Position numbers and translations under genes: made by a program. The notes below the pieces were generated by a model, which did not search any database, was not told where the DNA came from, and saw only the letters and a list, made by a program, of their open reading frames with translations. 64,000 bases of DNA. It comes from Reticulitermes speratus. Lineage: Eukaryota; Arthropoda; Insecta; Blattodea; Rhinotermitidae. Positions 20,290 through 30,970 of the stretch are shown piece by piece (within the stretch, counting starts at the first letter, position 1; every line of letters starts with the position of its first letter). The DNA lies in assembly GCA_021186555.1 (NCBI GenBank), contig JAJKFL010000004.1:41646351-41710350 (forward strand), read 5' to 3'.

Positions 20290-22180
20290 AAGTGGCCGTG
20301 CCATGGCTCAGGCTGTTAGTCACCGGTCTCTCACGGCGAATGCCTCGATTCGATGGCAGGTCAGTCCATGTGAGACTTGTGGTGGACAAAGTGACACTGG
20401 GAGAGTGTTTTCTCCCAGTACTTCAGTTTTCCCGTCAAAATCATTCCACCAATGCTCCATACTCATTCATCCATCTACCACCAACGCTGTATAATGTTTC
20501 TCTCCCAGTACTTCAGTTTTCCCCTGTCAGTATCATTCCACCAATGCCCCATACTCATTCATCCATCTACCACCAACGCTGTATAATGTTCTTCTCCCAG
20601 TACTTCAGTTTTCCCCTATCAGTATCATTCCACCAATGCTGCATACTCATTCATACATCTACCACCAACGCTGTATAATGTTTCTCTCCCAGTACTTCAG
20701 TTTTCCCTGTCAGTATCATTCCACCAACGCTCCTTACTCATTCATACATCTACCACCAACGCTGTATAATGTTTCTCTCCCAGTACTTCAGTTTCCCTGT
20801 CAGTATCATTCCACCAACGCTCCATACTCATTCATCCATCTACCACAAACACTGTATAATGTTTTTCTCCCAGTACTTCAGTTTCCCCTGTCAGTATCAT
20901 TCCACCAACGCTCCATACTCATTCATCCATCTACCACAAACACTGTATAATGTTTTTCTCCCAGTACTTCAGTTTCCCCTGTCAGTATCATTCCACCAAC
21001 GCTCCATACTCATTCATCCATCTACCACAAACACTGTATAATGTTTTTCTCCCAGTACTTCAGTTTCCCCTGTCAGTATCATTCCACCAACGCTCCATAC
21101 TCATTCATCCATCTACCACAAACACTGTATAAAGTTTTTCTCCCAGTACTTCAGTTTTCCCGTCAGTATCATTCCACCAATGCTCCATACTCATTCATCC
21201 ATCTACCACCAACGCTGTATAATGTTTTTCTCCCAGTACTTCAATTTTCCCCTGTCAGTATCATTCCACCAATGCTCCATACTCATTCATACATCTACCA
21301 CCAACGCTGTATAATGTTTTTCTCCCAGTACTTCAGTTTTCCCCTGTCAGTATCATTCCACCAATGCTCCATACTCATTCATACATCTAACACCAACGCT
21401 GTATAATGTTTTTCTCCCAGTACTTCAGTTTTCCCCTGTCAGTATCATTCCACCAATGCTCCATACTCATTCATACATCTACCACCAACGCTGTATAATG
21501 TTTCTCTCCCAGTACTTCAGTTTTCCCCTGTCAGTATCATTCCACCAATGCTCCATACTCATTCATACATCTACCACCAACGCTGTATAATGTTTCTCTC
21601 CCAGTACTTCAGTTTCCCCTGTCAGTATCATTCCACCAATGCTCCATACTCATTCATACATCTACCACCAACGCTGTATAATGTTTCTCTCCCAGTACTT
21701 CAGTTTCCCCTGTCAGTAACATTCCATCAATGCTCCATACTCATTCATCCATCTACCACCAACGCTGTATAATGTTTCTCTCCCAGTACTTCATTTTTCC
21801 CCTGTCAGTATCATTCCACCAATGCTCCATACTCATTCATCCATCTACCACCAACGCTGTATAATGTTTCTCTCTCCAGTACTTCAGTTTCCCCTGTCAG
21901 TAACATTCCATCAATGCTCCATACTCATTCATCCATCTACCACCAACGCTGTATAATGTTTCTCTCCCATTACTTCAGTTTCCCCTGTCAGTATCATTCC
22001 ACCAACGCTCCATACTCATTCATACATCTACCACCAACGCTGTATAATGTTTCTCTCCCAGTACTTCAGTTTTCCCCTGTCAGTATCATTCCACCAATGC
22101 TCCATCTCATCTTCGTATTATAACTACTTTTATCAGGACAGATTAGTGGAGCCTGGGAGCCTCCAAACCAAGCAGTGCTC
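20290..22180 (+). mobile_element. tRNA-derived SINE with an internal 91-bp array
   Basis: The head at 20296-20365 (CCATGGCTCAGGCTGTTAG; GATTCGATGGCAGG) is an A/B-box pair. The body runs through TTTTCTCCCAGTACTTCAG and CATTCCACCAATGCTCCATA and continues after the array at 22105 as TTTTATCAGGACAGATTAG. An uninterrupted relative is at 62305-62545. The element is split by a tandem expansion of its own central part. Confidence 0.78.
20409..22105. repeat. Minisatellite, 91-bp unit, about 18 copies, born in a SINE
   Basis: The unit begins TTTCTCTCCCAGTACTTCAG, contains TGTCAGTATCATTCCACCAA and ends ACCACCAACGCTGTATAATG. Variants include CAAACACTG against CAACGCTG and CATACATC against CATCCATC. The first and last units pass directly into SINE sequence. 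Frames across it are artefacts. Confidence 0.95.
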
Positions 22181-22189
22181 TGTAGGATG

Positions 22190-22800
22190 TCGAGGAGCCT
22201 GAAGCAGAATATTATTTAGACACTTTAATCTCTGAGCAGGAATTTGTTGTCCGATAGAAAGAATGACTTTGCGACGCGACGTACATTATTGGACGCCGTT
22301 GAAAAGAGGAGGTTAGCAGAAAGGTAAGCAGGCGTCCTTGCAACCATAAAGCAGAACTGGCCGAGCCAGTGTTGAGCAAAGTAATTCGGATTATCGGTTA
22401 ATAATAAATACTGTTCATTCGTTCATTCTTATTCCCCTTTATGTGGGTCATCCAGTGACCAAGCCGCCCTCTTGCCCGAAGCTGCTCCTGGTTATTTTCT
22501 GTGTGACGCTTCGTAACTTGTTCCCCTCTTGCTCTCAATCTTCCAATTGTGCATTTTCCCTTCACTATCATAGACCTACTTAAAATTTCTCTATAATAAA
22601 CATTTTAAGGCAGTAGTGTTGTTACCTGCGTGTGATTTACAGGTCTGCAGTAGCAATGACTGAAGTCTATTTATAGGTCTGCAGTAGCAATGACTGAAGT
22701 CTATTTACATCAGTAAATCTTCAGACTTTGAAAGACAGCTCTACAAGAAGGGAGTTGAAAGTTCTGTCTGCCTAATGTAAGGTGTTATTTTATGTGGGTG
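22190..22800. other. Unannotated stretch, no gene recognised
   Basis: Unique-looking sequence with one short duplication near 22640-22710 (AGGTCTGCAGTAGCAATGAC repeated). No coding or structural signal was recognised. Confidence 0.45.
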
Positions 22801-22814
22801 TTAAAATTGGTCTC

Positions 22815-24560
22815 TCACATTGAAGGAGGAACATAGACTGAGAGTGTCTGAGAACAGGGTGCTGAGGGGGATATTTGGGACTATGAGGGACGAGGTAACA
22901 GGGGAGTGGAGAAAACTACATAAGGAAGAGCTTCATGATTTGTACTGCTGGCCAAATATTATTATGGTGATGAAATCAAGGAGGATGTGATGGGCGGGGT
23001 ATGTGGCACGCATATGGGGAAGTCTGAAGGCATTAGACCACTTGCAAGATCTCGGCTGTATACGGGATGATTGAACTGTATGTTACAGGAATACGATAGG
23101 GGGGAGGATGTCTGGATTAATGTGGTTCATGGCAGGGGAGAGTGGCGGGCTGTTGTGGACATTAATGTGGTTCATGGCAGGGGAGAGTGGCGGGCTGTTG
23201 TGGACATTAATGTGGTTAATGGCAGGGGAGAGTGGCGGGCTGTTGTGGACATTAATGTGGTTCATGGCAGGGGAGAGTGGCGGGCTGTTGTGGAAATTAA
23301 TGTGGTTAATGGCAGGGGAGAGTGGCGGGCTGTTGTGGACATTAATGTGGTTAATGGCAGGGGAGAGTGGCGGGCTGTCGTGGACATTAATGTGGTTCAT
23401 GGCAGGGGAGAGGCGGGCTGTTGTGGACATTAATGTGGTTAATGGCAGGGGAGAGTGGCGGGCTGTTGTGGACATTAATGTGGTTAATGGCAGGGGAGAG
23501 TGGCGGGCTGTCGTGGACATTAATGTGGTTCATGGCAGGGAGGGGTGGCGGGCTGTTGTGGACATTAATGTGGTTCATGGCAGGGGAGAGTGGCGGGCTG
23601 TTGTGGACATTAATGTGGTTCATGGCAGGGGAGAGTGGCGGGCTGTTGTGGACATTAATGTGGTTAATGGCAGGGGAGAGTGGCGGGCTGTTGTGGACAT
23701 TAATGTGGTTCATGGCAGGGGAGAGTGGCGGGCTGTTGTGGACATTAATGTGGTTAATGGCAGGGGAGAGTGGCGGGCTGTTGTGGACATTAATGTGGTT
23801 AATGGCAGGGGAGAGTGGCGGGCTGTTGTGGACATTAATGTGGTTCATGGCAGGGGAGAGTGGCGGGCTGTTGTGGACATTAATGTGGTTCATGGCAGGG
23901 GAGAGTGGCGGGCTGTTGTGGACATTAATGTGGTTCATGGCAGGGGAGAGTGGCGGGCTGTTGTGGACATTAATGTGGTTCATGGCAGGGGAGAGTGGCG
24001 GGCTGTTGTGGACATTAATGTGGTTCATGGCAGGGGAGAGTGGCGGGCTGTTGTGGACATTAATGTGGTTCATGGCAGGGGAGAGTGGCGGGCTGTTGTG
24101 GACATTAATGTGGTTCATGGCAGGGGAGAGTGGCGGGCTGTTGTGGACATTAATGTGGTTCATGGCAGGGGAGAGTGGCGGGCTGTTGTGGACATTAATG
24201 TGGTTCATGGCAGGGGAGAGTGGCGGGCTGTTGTGGACATTAATGTGGTTCATGGCAGGGGAGAGTGGCGGGCTGTTGTGGACATTAATGTGGTTCATGG
24301 CAGGGGAGAGTGGCGGGCTGTTGTGGACATTAATGTGGTTCATGGCAGGGGAGAGTGGCGGGCTGTTGTGGACATTAATGTGGTTCATGGCAGGGGAGAG
24401 TGGCGGGCTGTTGTGGACATTAATGTGGTTCATGGCAGGGGAGAGTGGCGGGCTGTTGTGGACATTTCCGTTACATAAAACGCGGGGAATTTCTTGACTA
24501 GGCGAGGAACTGTTAGCTTCTCAAGACGGACTGTGCTGCATGCAGTTAGTGTTTGACAAG
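22815..24560 (+). mobile_element. LINE 3' end with an internal 45-bp array
   Basis: The plus strand reads LKEEHRLRVSENRVLRGIF, then GEWRKLHKEELHDLYC, the same C-terminal region as the LINE at 10242-10508. Decayed GHVARM sequence follows, then the DRWRAVV segment, which has been amplified (23113-24465). After the array the element resumes with AAAACGCGGGGAATTTCTTG and TTCTCAAGACGGACTGTGCT, the usual 3' end. It has no RT core; it is 5'-truncated. Confidence 0.85.
23113..24465. repeat. Minisatellite, 45-bp unit, about 30 copies, born in a LINE
   Basis: The unit is GACATTAATGTGGTTCATGG plus CAGGGGAGAGTGGCGGGCTGTTGTG (split here). Two types alternate in the left half (TTCATGG and TTAATGG), while the right half from about 23820 is uniform TTCATGG. 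One unit near 23408 lacks 2 bp. Frames of 348-456 codons on both strands result from the 15-codon unit and are not genes. Confidence 0.97.
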
Positions 24561-24865
24561 CGGTGCATAAGCATTCGGAACACATCGCTTCGCCAGAACG
24601 GGCTGGCTCCAGTCTGACACGCGCTCTGACGCTTAACACAGCACAACTTTCGTCCTGTTTGCACAAGTCCATTAAACACAGTCCTCAAAGTCCTCAAATT
24701 ACCTGCAGCTTCCAATTCTGTAAACCTGTCGTGCTGTTGTTGTTCTTTATATATTTATTACTGGCATTTCGCTAAGTTCTTGCAAACAACATCTTACATT
24801 GCATATGGATTCCGAAGTTCGTGACGGTTTTATCGGTGTCGGCCCCAATTAATCACGAACATCGG

Positions 24866-25709
24866 GACGTCACTGTATACACGCTGTATATTTGGATGTT
24901 CCGTGCCTGTATTGTAGGGACCCACTGACGTCACTGTATACACGCTGTATATTTGGATGTTCCGTGCCTGTATTGTAGGGACCCACTGACGTCACTGTAT
25001 ACACGCTGTATATTTGGATGTTCCGTGCCTGTATTGTAGGGACCCACTGACGTCACTGTATACACGCTGTATATTTGGATGTTCCGTGCCTGTATTGTAG
25101 GGACCCACTGACGTCACTGTATACACGCTGTATATTTGGATGTTCCGTGCCTGTATTGTAGGGACCCACTGACGTCACTGTATACACGCTGTATATTTGG
25201 ATGTTCCGTGCCTGTATTGTAGGGACCCACTGACGTCACTGTATACACGCTGTATATTTGGATGTTCCGTGCCTGTATTGTAGGGACCCACTGACGTCAC
25301 TGTATACACGCTGTATATTTGGATGTTCCGTGCCTGTATTGTAGGGACCCACTGACGTCACTGTATACACGCTGTATATTTGGATGTTCCGTGCCTGTAT
25401 TGTAGGGACCCACTGACGTCACTGTATACACGCTGTATATTTGGATGTTCCGTGCCTGTATTGTAGGGACCCACTGACGTCACTGTATACACGCTGTATA
25501 TTTGGATGTTCCGTGCCTGTATTGTAGGGACCCACTGACGTCACTGTATACACGCTGTATATTTGGATGTTCCGTGCCTGTATTGTAGGGACCCACTGAC
25601 GTCACTGTATACACGCTGTATATTTGGATGTTCCGTGCCTGTATTGTAGGGACCCACTGACGTCACTGTATACACGCTGTATATTTGGATGTTCCGTGCC
25701 TGTATTGTA
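24866..25709. repeat. Minisatellite, 61-bp unit, about 13.8 copies, each with a CRE palindrome
   Basis: The unit is GACGTCACTGTATACACGCT, GTATATTTGGATGTTCCGTG, CCTGTATTGTAGGGACCCACT. Every junction makes CTGACGTCAC, containing the full CRE/ATF palindrome TGACGTCA. Copies look identical over the whole array. Confidence 0.97.
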
Positions 25710-26340
25710 GCTTTACCATTTGAATCAAAAGGTCGGCAAGAATGCGTTGAGCCACACCTCCATTCCTCCATCCATATTCATGGCGAGGTGCTGTATCAGG
25801 CACGGAGGATAGCTTTACCGTTGAAACTTGTTCTTACACGGTGTCTTCAGAGATGTGACACGTAGTCTGGTAGAAGTGTGCTTACATCTGCTCTGATGGT
25901 GGAGGACCCTTTGCTACTTCAGCAGACATACCAGACAACACGGCGTCACATTGTAGAGCACATAGATCGTAAACGTTACCTGACGCCTCACTTTCACTTG
26001 CTGCCTGTCCAGTTCCTCCGAGCCTGCGCCCTCAGCTTCTCCCCATCTCCACCCTGTAACACGTGTCTACCCCAGGCGGGAAGGGGGTAAGCCTTGTATT
26101 GGCGAGTGGAATATTCCACTGCTCGACCGAGAAGCAGCAGCACAGGGAAATTCGGGAGCAGCCACCAGCAGATGTCGCTGTTGTGCGGTCAGCGGGTGGT
26201 TACGGGGCTAAACTGACACCACAGGGTAAACAGCAAGTGATGAATGTGTCGAGGTTTTATACTGTTCGCACCGTGCATTGTCACTTGAACAACAGATGCA
26301 CTCGTATTATACGTTTTTGTATTTACAATACAGTCGCTGT
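25710..26340. other. Unannotated stretch, no gene recognised
   Basis: It contains open frames 25878-26090 and 26063-26347 (plus) with no recognisable domain. No repeat family was found. Confidence 0.45.
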
Positions 26341-26345
26341 GAACT

Positions 26346-26390
26346 AGTCCGACATGTTTCGATTCCTTGTTGGGACCATCATCAGGGACT
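26346..26390 (-). ncRNA. Hammerhead-ribozyme-like motif
   Basis: The minus strand reads AGTCC-CTGATGA, a stem-II hairpin GGTCCC...GGAATC, CGAAAC, ATGTC, then GGACT. AGUCC and GGACU form a 5-bp stem I, the CUGAUGA and GAAAC core boxes are exact, and cleavage would fall after AUGUC. Stem III is only the palindrome ACAUGU, as reported for minimal hammerheads of Penelope-like elements, which may act as dimers. Stem II has one mismatch. This is structure by eye, not folding. Confidence 0.6.
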
Positions 26391-26744
26391 TTAGTTATAA
26401 ATTACACGTTACAAACTAACAATATAGGTACATATTACAGTACAAAATGTATAAAGCTTTAAGCTGTAGGCTGTGTCTGTTGGGCCCTTCATGCACTGCG
26501 TATCGGAAGTTGTCTGTTTACATGTGGGAGGTTAAGACAGTGTGGAGGTGTGGAGATAGGCTCACAAGGCACTGTAGACTACGTCAAGCGGTATATGCCG
26601 TGTAGTCTGGTAGATAGTTGCCACCATTTCGGAGAAACATTCTGCCCCTATCTTGATGGAAGAAAAAGCGTGTTCCTTCGCAACGTCGGTAGGTACCAGG
26701 CTGTACGGTTCCACATTCCAGGAGACAATAAGCGGTATTAGGTC

Positions 26745-27688
26745 CGGCACAAGCAAGATTGTGCTCAAGTTTGTACGGACGGTACTTATCGTCAGCTGTC
26801 TACAAGAGAGTCCACTTGAAGTACAAACTTGCGCACAAGCAAGATTGTGCGCAAGTTTGTACGGACGGTGCATATCGTCAGCTGTCTACAAGAGAGTCCA
26901 CTTGAAGTACAAACTTGCGCACAAGCAAGATTGTGCGCAAGTTTGTACGGACGGTGCATATCGTCAGCTGTCTACAAGAGAGTCCACTTGAAGTACAAAC
27001 TTGCGCACAAGCAAGATTGTGCGCAAGTTTGTACGGACGGTGCATATCGTCAGCTGTCTACAAGAGAGTCCACTTGAAGTACAAACTTGCGCACAAGCAA
27101 GATTGTGCGCAAGTTTGTACGGACGGTGCATATCGTCAGCTGTCTACAAGAGAGTCCACTTGAAGTACAAACTTGCGCAAAAGCAAGATTGTGCGCAAGT
27201 TTGTACGGACGGTGCATATCGTCAGCTGTCTACAAGAGAGTCCACTTGAAGTACAAACTTGCGCACAAGCAAGATTGTGCGCAAGTTTTTACGGACGGTG
27301 CATATCGTCAGCTGTCTACAAGAGAGTCCACTTGAAGTACAAACTTGCGCACAAGCAAGATTGTGCGCAAGTTTGTACAGACGGTGCATATCGTCAGCTG
27401 TCTACAAGAGAGTCCACTTGAAGTACAAACTTGCGCACAAGCAAGATTGTGCGCAAGTTTGTACAGACGGTGCATATCGTCAGCTGTCTACAAGAGAGTC
27501 CACTTGAAGTACAAACTTGCGCACAAGCAAGATTGTGCGCAAGTTTGTACAGACGGTGCATATCGTCAGCTGTCTACAAGAGAGTCCACTTGAAGTACAA
27601 ACTTGCGCACAAGCAAGATTGTGCGCAAGTTTGTACGGACGGTGCATATCGTCAGCTGTCTACAAGAGAGTCCACTTGAAGTACAAAC
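26745..27688. repeat. Minisatellite, 86-bp unit, 11 copies, each with an 18-bp hairpin
   Basis: Each unit contains GTACAAACTTGCGCACAA, the loop GCAAGA and TTGTGCGCAAGTTTGTAC: perfect 18-bp arms. The hairpins are separated by a 44-bp spacer containing GTGCATATCGTCAGCTGTCT. One copy each has a single-base change in the arm (GCGCAAAAGC; AAGTTTTTAC). The repeated 82-codon frames are artefacts. Confidence 0.97.
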
Positions 27689-27733
27689 TCCAACACACCG
27701 GAGAAATCCTTTATTAAAACAAAGTACTAACAT

Positions 27734-27829
27734 AATATAGCAATCTTGTTAGCAAGCAATGTAGCAATATAGCAATCTTGTTAGCAAGCAATGTAGCAAT
27801 ATAGCAATCTTGTTAGCAAGCAATGTAGC
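27734..27829. repeat. 32-bp unit, 3 copies
   Basis: Unit AATATAGCAATCTTGTTAGC plus AAGCAATGTAGC. Copies are identical. Confidence 0.93.
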
Positions 27830-28067
27830 CTTAGTTTAACGAAGTTCTTAAATAAGTATAATTACAAGCACTAAAACACAGGAAGGACCAGAACTCATTC
27901 ATCATTTTGATTTACGTAGTAATCTGGAGGCTCCGGACAGGAGATTGAACTAATTGTGTTATAGAGTTAAGCTACGAACGCCATTTAGTAAACATGATCA
28001 GTGATCGGCTGTACACCGTGCGTTCGCTGTACAGACGTTTTTAAGAAATAACGACTCTGTTGTACCA

Positions 28068-29936
28068 ACGCAACAAATATTCAGACGACATTTTAACATT
28101 GGGAGACACGGAACGGTGTGTGATCGCAACACCATCAAGAAATTTGTACAGAAGTTTCGAACCACGGCTTCTGCAACAAATAAAAAACCTCAAGGCAGAG
28201 TCAGAACTGTGCGGACATCAGAAAACACTGCAAGAGCACGAGCCGCTATCGGTCGTAGCCACACACGATCAGCACGTGACATTCTGTTGCCCTCGACATA
28301 TCGAGCAGATCGCTCTGACGGATACTTCGTTGTGGATCACTTTGTCGCCCCTACCAATTGCACACTGTTCGAGAACTGTCAGACCGCGAATTTGCTTGAA
28401 GAAGTGCATTTTGTGAGCGATTTGTTACCTTAGTGAACGAACATTCAGATGTTATTCGGCAGGACACAACGTCAGATGAAGCTCACTTTGAACTGCCTGT
28501 TTGTGCCAATAAACACAACAGCAGTGCAGCTAATCCCAATGAACTGCCTGTTTGTGCCAATAAACACAACAGCAGTGCAGCTAATCCCAATGAACTGCCT
28601 GTTTGTGCCAATAAACACAACAGCAGTGCAGCTAATCCCAATGAACTGCATGTTTGTGCCAATAAACACAACAGCAGTGCAGCTAATCCCAATGAACTGC
28701 CTGTTTGTGCCAATAAACACAACAGCAGTGCAGCTAATCCCAATGAACTGCCTGTTTGTGCCAATAAACACAACAGCAGTGCAGCTAATCCCAATGAACT
28801 GCATGTTTGTGCCAATAAACACAACAGCAGTGCAGCTAATCCCAATGAACTGCCTGTTTGTGCCAATAAACACAACAGCAGTGCAGCTAATCCCAATGAA
28901 CTGCATGTTTGTGCCAATAAACAAAACAGCAGTGCAGCTAATCCCAATGAACTGCATGTTTGTGCCAATAAACACAACAGCAGTGCAGCTAATCCCAATG
29001 AACTGCATGTTTGTGCCAATAAACACAACAGCAGTGCAGCTAATCCCAATGAACTGCATGTTTGTGCCAATAAACACAACAGCAGTGCAGCTAATCCCAA
29101 TGAACTGCCTGTTTGTGCCAATAAACACAACAGCAGTGCAGCTAATCCCAATAAACTGCCTGTTTGTGCCAATAAACACAACAGCAGTGCAGCTAATCCC
29201 AATAAACTGCCTGTTTGTGCCAATAAACACAACAGCAGTGCAGCTAATCCCAATAAACTGCCTGTTTGTGCCAATAAACACAACAGCAGTGCAGCTAATC
29301 CCAATAAACTGCCTGTTTGTGCCAATAAACACAACAGCAGTGCAGCTAATCCCAATAAACTGCCTGTTTGTGCCAATAAACACAACAGCAGTGCAGCTAA
29401 TCCCAATGAACTGCATGTGAAGCCACTTCACAGTCAGAGGTCTGGGATATTAGCGTTCGGTGTCATTGGTCCTTATTGTTACGAGGATGAAACTGGCAAT
29501 GCGGTTACTGTGACGTCTGACCGGCATGTGCATATGGTAAATGAGTTCCTGCTTCCAGAGTTACGCCGTCGTGATACGGACCTTGCCACCTTCTGGTTCC
29601 AACAAGACGGACCAACAACACTTACTGCTCGGCAGTCAATGAACGCCTTAAGAACTGTTCGAACATCGCATAATCCCTCGCTATGGCGACATTTCTAGGC
29701 CAGACCGTTCGGCCGATCTGTCGGCTTGTGATTTCGTTTCCTGGGACTACTTGTAAAGCAAAGTGTTTCAAGCACGTCCGGCAGACTTACAAAAGCTCAA
29801 ACAGAGAATTTCTGATGAAATCAATGTCATCCCACCGGCCATGTTACTTCGCGTAATACAACGTGTTTTTAACCGAGTGCATCAGTGCATCAATCTTGAT
29901 GGGCGACATCTGACAGGTGTCACGTTTAAGAAGTAA
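28068..29936 (+). pseudogene. Mariner-type transposase interrupted by an in-frame 51-bp array
   Basis: An IS630/mariner-superfamily transposase in three pieces. 28068-28330: FRRHFNIGRHGTVCDRNTIKK-like helix-turn-helix end and the linker VRTSENTARARAAIGRS. 28460-29655: TSDEAHFEL with the first catalytic Asp, the repeat array (28489-29407), then ANPNELHVKPLHSQR, FGVIGPYCYEDE and FWFQQDGPTT with the second Asp. After a one-base shift near 29655: ADLSACDFVSWDYL with the third Asp, and the end HLTGVTFKK followed by TAA at 29934-29936. One stop follows WDYL. The array adds 18 x 17 residues where relatives have a single copy. It is inactive. Confidence 0.85.
28489..29407 (+). repeat. Minisatellite, 51-bp unit, 18 copies, inside a transposase
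   Basis: The unit is GAACTGCCTGTTTGTGCCAA, TAAACACAACAGCAGTGCAG, CTAATCCCAAT and encodes ELPVCANKHNSSAANPN. Variants: CTGCATG for CTGCCTG in six units, one CAAAAC, and AATAAACTG for AATGAACTG in the last units. Because 51 is a multiple of three the host frame stays open through the array; the overlapping 307-323 codon frames are shadows. Confidence 0.97.
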
Positions 29937-30057
29937 CTCTGTTATAACGTTCCTAACATCTGACAGGTGTCACGTTTAAGAAGTAACTCTCTTATAACGT
30001 TCCTAACATCTGACAGGTGTCACGTTTAAGAAGTAACTCTGTTATAACGTTCCTAAA
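29908..30057 (+). repeat. 50-bp unit, 3 copies, at a transposase 3' end
   Basis: Unit CATCTGACAGGTGTCACGTT, TAAGAAGTAACTCTGTTATA, ACGTTCCTAA. The first copy is the native C-terminus and stop codon of the mariner transposase; two further copies follow. Confidence 0.95.
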
Positions 30058-30122
30058 TAATAGAAGACATATATTTACAGTCCGACAAATGTACAATTTA
30101 ATCACATCAGTTGTGTAACACT

Positions 30123-30167
30123 GTCCTACATGTTTCGAACCCTTAATTTCGGTTCATCATCAGGGAC
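30123..30167 (-). ncRNA. Hammerhead-ribozyme-like motif (left copy)
   Basis: The minus strand reads GTCC-CTGATGA, stem II GAACC...GGGTTC, CGAAAC, ATGTA, GGAC. Stem I GUCC/GGAC is 4 bp, stem II 5 bp, both core boxes are exact and the cleavage triplet is GUA (allowed UH). Stem III is the ACAUGU palindrome. Confidence 0.62.
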
Positions 30168-30275
30168 TCATCATTTCAAACTACACACCTTTACATCAAT
30201 TGGTACAACTGTCCATACAGTAACAACAGTAGTTAATGAATTCCTCACAATCGTGCTTCATTCATTCATTCATTC

Positions 30276-30464
30276 CGCAGTCTGTCTTACGACAGGTCCG
30301 TAGCCCCTTCATCCTGCAGTCTGTCTTACGACAGGTCCGTAGCCTCTTCATCCTGCAGTCTGTCTTACGACAGGTCCGTAGCCTCTTCATCCTGCAGTCT
30401 GTCTTACGACAGGTCCGTAGCCTCTTCATCCTGCAGTCTGTCTTACGACAGGTCCGTAGCCTCT
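30276..30464 (-). repeat. Minisatellite, 39-bp unit, about 5 copies, in a LINE 3' end
   Basis: The unit CTGCAGTCTGTCTTACGACA plus GGTCCGTAGCCTCTTCATC corresponds, on the minus strand, to the last codons of the LINE protein (SVVRQTAE region at 43600-43626). The outermost end is a CATTCATT run, the LINE's (ATGA)n tail. Confidence 0.92.
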
Positions 30465-30785
30465 TCCAAAGCGAGTTCTCCACAGGGTGCGATCTAGTGC
30501 TTCCTCTTTCAATTTCCAGTATATTTTATTTTCCTTAAGGTCATCCAGTAGCTACTTACGTCTTCTCCCTCGTCTTCCCGTCATTTCTATCCTTCCCTCT
30601 AACTTTCCTTCAATCACCTGTTTCAGAAGGCAGTTTCTACGCAAGATGTGACCAATTCAGTTAGCCTTTCTTCTTTTTATTGTATGTACGATATTCCTCT
30701 CCTCCTTCACTCTATGTAATACTTCTTCATTTCTCACACGATCGGTCCAACTGATCTTCTCCATTCTTCTCCAGCACCACATCTC
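30276..30785 (-). mobile_element. LINE 3'-end fragment
   Basis: The minus strand matches 2330-2690 and 43271-43630: the MWCWRRMEKISWTDR, LRRNCLL and LKEKRRY segments can be read back from 30785 to about 30460. It is 5'-truncated and carried within the insertion at 30071-30957. Confidence 0.85.
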
Positions 30786-30829
30786 ATCTTATACATTGGT
30801 TAAAACAAATAAAAGGTGAATAAAAATGG

Positions 30830-30873
30830 GTCCCTGATGATGAACCGAATTAAGGGTTCGAAACATGTAGGAC
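30830..30873 (+). ncRNA. Hammerhead-ribozyme-like motif (right copy)
   Basis: Plus strand: GTCC-CTGATGA, GAACC...GGGTTC, CGAAAC, ATGTA, GGAC, the inverted partner of 30123-30167 with one base less in the stem-II loop. Confidence 0.62.
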
Positions 30874-30970
30874 AGTGTTACACAGTTGATGTGATTAAAT
30901 TGTACATTTGTCGGACTGTAAATATAGAGATAAAATGTACGGAATAAATAATATTTTTAATAGAAGACAT

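Larger units (their letters stand above)
30071..30957. mobile_element. Non-autonomous Penelope-like insertion with 13-bp target duplication
   Basis: TAATAGAAGACAT occurs at 30058-30070 and again at 30958-30970, bracketing 887 bp. Inside, 30071-30167 and 30830-30926 are inverted copies (about 97 bp) that each carry a hammerhead-like motif, and the right copy has an extra AT-rich tail (30927-30957). Between them lies a minus-strand LINE 3' fragment (30276-30785) with its own minisatellite. No Penelope reverse transcriptase is present. The site of insertion is just downstream of the mariner pseudogene. The assignment to Penelope-like elements is inferred from the ends and the long target duplication. 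Confidence 0.68.
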
